A stretch of 50,403 nt of DNA from CAYYWP01 sp050176585. Its GTDB lineage: Bacteria > Desulfobacterota > Binatia > HRBIN30 > CADEER01. A program made the translations under genes and the position numbers. The notes under the pieces were generated by a model. It had not been told where the DNA came from, did not search any database, and was given only the letters and a program-made list of their open reading frames with translations. Location: assembly GCA_050176585.1 (NCBI GenBank), contig JBFXHX010000030.1:1-50403 (forward strand), written 5' to 3'. Positions 49,162-50,403 of the stretch are shown piece after piece. Every line of letters begins with the position of its first letter. Within the stretch, counting starts at the first letter, position 1.

Positions 49162-49244
49162 GCGGCGCCGCGCCCCTATTGCGGCGCCGCGCGGGCGACG
49201 ATACGAGGCCAGAGCGCGCCGCGCGCGCATGAAGGACGGGGCTC

Positions 49245-50403
49245 ATGGATTTCGGCTTCAGCGAAGAACAAGACATGTTGCGCCAGGGGGTGCGAGAGTT
49301 CCTCGCCGGTGAATGCCCCATGACCTACGTCCGCCGCATGATGGACGACGAGCGCGGCTTCACCGACGAGCAATGGACGAAGATGGCCGAGCTCGGGTGG
49401 ACCGGCCTCATCATCCCGGAGGAGTACGGCGGTGCCGGCTTGAGCATGGTCGACATGGTCGTAGTGCTCGAGGAGATGGGTCAGGTAGTCTTTCCGGGTC
49501 CCTTTTTCGCTTCCGCGATCCTCGGCGGCGTTGCCATCGATCTCGGGGGCTCCGCCGACCAAAAGAAGCGGTGGCTGCCGCAGCTCGCTGCCGGGACCGC
49601 GCGCGCCACCCTGGCGCACGTCGAGGAGAGCGGCCGCTGGGATGCGGCGGGCGTGCAGATGCGCGCGGCGGCGGCCGGTGGCGGCTTCGCGCTATCCGGT
49701 ACGAAGCTCTTCGTGCACGACGCGCACAACGCCGATGTGTTGGTGGTCGCGGCTCGCACCGGGGGCGCGGGCGCCGACGGCGTTACGCTGTTTCTGGTCG
49801 AGGCGGGCGCGCCGGGCGTGCGGACGCGCGTGCTCAAGACGCTCGATCAGACGCGCAAGCTCTGCGAGGTGGTGTTCGAGGATGTCCGCGTCGCCGCGGC
49901 CGCCGCGCTCGGCGCTGTCGGTCAGGGCTGGGGTCTGCTGGACCGGGTCGTCGACCGCGCGAAGGTCGCGCTCTCCGCAGAGCTCTGTGGCATCGCCCAG
50001 CAGGTGCTCGATCTCAGCGTGCAGTACGCCAAAGTGCGCGAACAATTCGGCCGGGCGATCGGCACCTTTCAGGCCATCCAGCACAAGTGCGCCAACATGC
50101 TGGTACAGGTGGAGAGCGCGAAATCGGCGACCTACTATGCGGCTTGGGCCGTGGCGAACGACGCCCCAGAGGCGCACCTCGCCGCCTGCATGGCAAAGGC
50201 GTACACCTCCGAGGCCTGCCGACAAGTCGCCGCCGACGGTATCCAAATCCACGGCGGGATCGGCTTCACCTGGGAGCATGACATGCACTTGTTCTTCAAG
50301 CGCGCGAAGAGCTCCGAGATCGCGTTCGGCGACGCGACCCACAATCGCGAGCTGGTCGCGCAGGTGCTGCTCGACCAGCCGGAGAAGAATTTCTCGTCCC
50401 TGT
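49245..50403 (+). CDS. Acyl-CoA dehydrogenase (3-prime end cut by window)
   Basis: At least 386 residues of a flavoprotein acyl-CoA dehydrogenase, open to the right edge. N-terminal helical part M-D-F-G-F-S-E-E-Q-D-M-L-R, the P-E-E-Y-G-G-A-G-L-S turn, a mid-domain with A-H-V-E-E-S-G-R-W and A-L-S-G-T-K-L-F-V, and the C-terminal R-E-Q-F-G-R-A-I-G-T-F-Q-A-I-Q-H-K and I-Q-I-H-G-G-I-G-F-T-W-E-H-D-M-H-L-F-F-K-R motifs. Such enzymes oxidise acyl-CoA thioesters, passing electrons to ETF; substrate unknown. The ATG at 49245 follows GAAGGACGGGGCTC (GGAC/GGGG Shine-Dalgarno). Confidence 0.9.
   Translation, partial: MDFGFSEEQDMLRQGVREFLAGECPMTYVRRMMDDERGFTDEQWTKMAELGWTGLIIPEEYGGAGLSMVDMVVVLEEMGQVVFPGPFFASAILGGVAIDLGGSADQKKRWLPQLAAGTARATLAHVEESGRWDAAGVQMRAAAAGGGFALSGTKLFVHDAHNADVLVVAARTGGAGADGVTLFLVEAGAPGVRTRVLKTLDQTRKLCEVVFEDVRVAAAAALGAVGQGWGLLDRVVDRAKVALSAELCGIAQQVLDLSVQYAKVREQFGRAIGTFQAIQHKCANMLVQVESAKSATYYAAWAVANDAPEAHLAACMAKAYTSEACRQVAADGIQIHGGIGFTWEHDMHLFFKRAKSSEIAFGDATHNRELVAQVLLDQPEKNFSSL

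Noticed and set aside
1..50403. tRNA genes and CRISPR arrays
   Set aside because: I looked for T-loop-like GGTTCGA patterns and for regularly spaced repeats in all gaps; none formed a cloverleaf or an array. A dedicated tRNA search would be needed to exclude them fully.

Overview
This is a GC-rich, gene-dense chromosomal window of about 50.4 kb. It carries 52 recognisable or supportable protein-coding loci, no rRNA, and no tRNA, CRISPR array or insertion sequence that I could detect by eye. The gene content (ModABC, RlpA, PilT/PilU, NlpE-like lipoprotein, ObgE with L21/L27, F420/flavin LLM-type oxidoreductases, acyl-CoA dehydrogenase) points to a Gram-negative didermic bacterium. Two secreted proteins carry a paired EF-hand, dockerin-like domain with a conserved spacing of acidic loops, and one also carries a Myxococcus-type cysteine-rich repeat. 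Together with the LLM enzymes this suggests an uncultured deltaproteobacterium-like lineage such as Candidatus Binatota; that placement is inference, not proof. A run of exactly 100 N flanked by an identical 31-bp sequence shows the window is from a draft scaffold, probably a metagenome assembly.

Layout. 0.2-3.7 kb: a molybdate locus with a Mop-only molbindin divergent from modA-modB-modC, two ModE-type palindromes between them, and a ModE-type DNA-binding protein without molybdate domains converging from the far side. 3.8-13.2 kb: accessory metabolism, with an SDR, a D-2-hydroxyacid dehydrogenase, three LLM-class oxidoreductases, a diacylglycerol-kinase-type lipid kinase paired with a metallophosphoesterase, a secreted BNR-propeller protein and a SnoaL-like protein. 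13.4-18.0 kb: a compact five-gene fatty-acid/polyketide-like operon: a FabL-type enoyl reductase with a Tyr-X6-Lys motif, FabG, a long acyl carrier protein, an intact ketosynthase, and a second ketosynthase whose nucleophilic Cys is replaced by Ser. 18.0-20.9 kb: a nitrite/sulfite reductase with a co-transcribed unknown protein. 21.1-26.0 kb: photolyase, two dockerin-like secreted proteins, a 51-residue metallothionein-like protein and an NlpE-like lipoprotein.

26.1-36.3 kb is mostly core: rplU-rpmA-obgE-proB on the minus strand, then a glutaredoxin-like protein and plsX followed by an APP1-like phosphatase and cutA on the plus strand, then pilU, pilT, a CPBP protease and rlpA on the minus strand. 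36.5-42.0 kb: a CocE-type hydrolase, the TldD/PmbA protease pair (overlapping start/stop) and a Nudix hydrolase. 42.2-45.8 kb: two family-2 glycosyltransferases, an HD-like protein without the HD aspartate, and a MarC membrane protein. 45.8-50.4 kb: a cytidylate-kinase-like protein, a SirB1 protein, a decayed fragment, the scaffold gap, a DHH phosphoesterase, and an acyl-CoA dehydrogenase that runs off the right edge.

The items most worth following up are the fatty-acid-like operon with its Ser-for-Cys ketosynthase partner, the split molybdate regulator with its two operators, the small metallothionein next to an NlpE-like lipoprotein, and a family of imperfect inverted repeats placed directly after gene ends.
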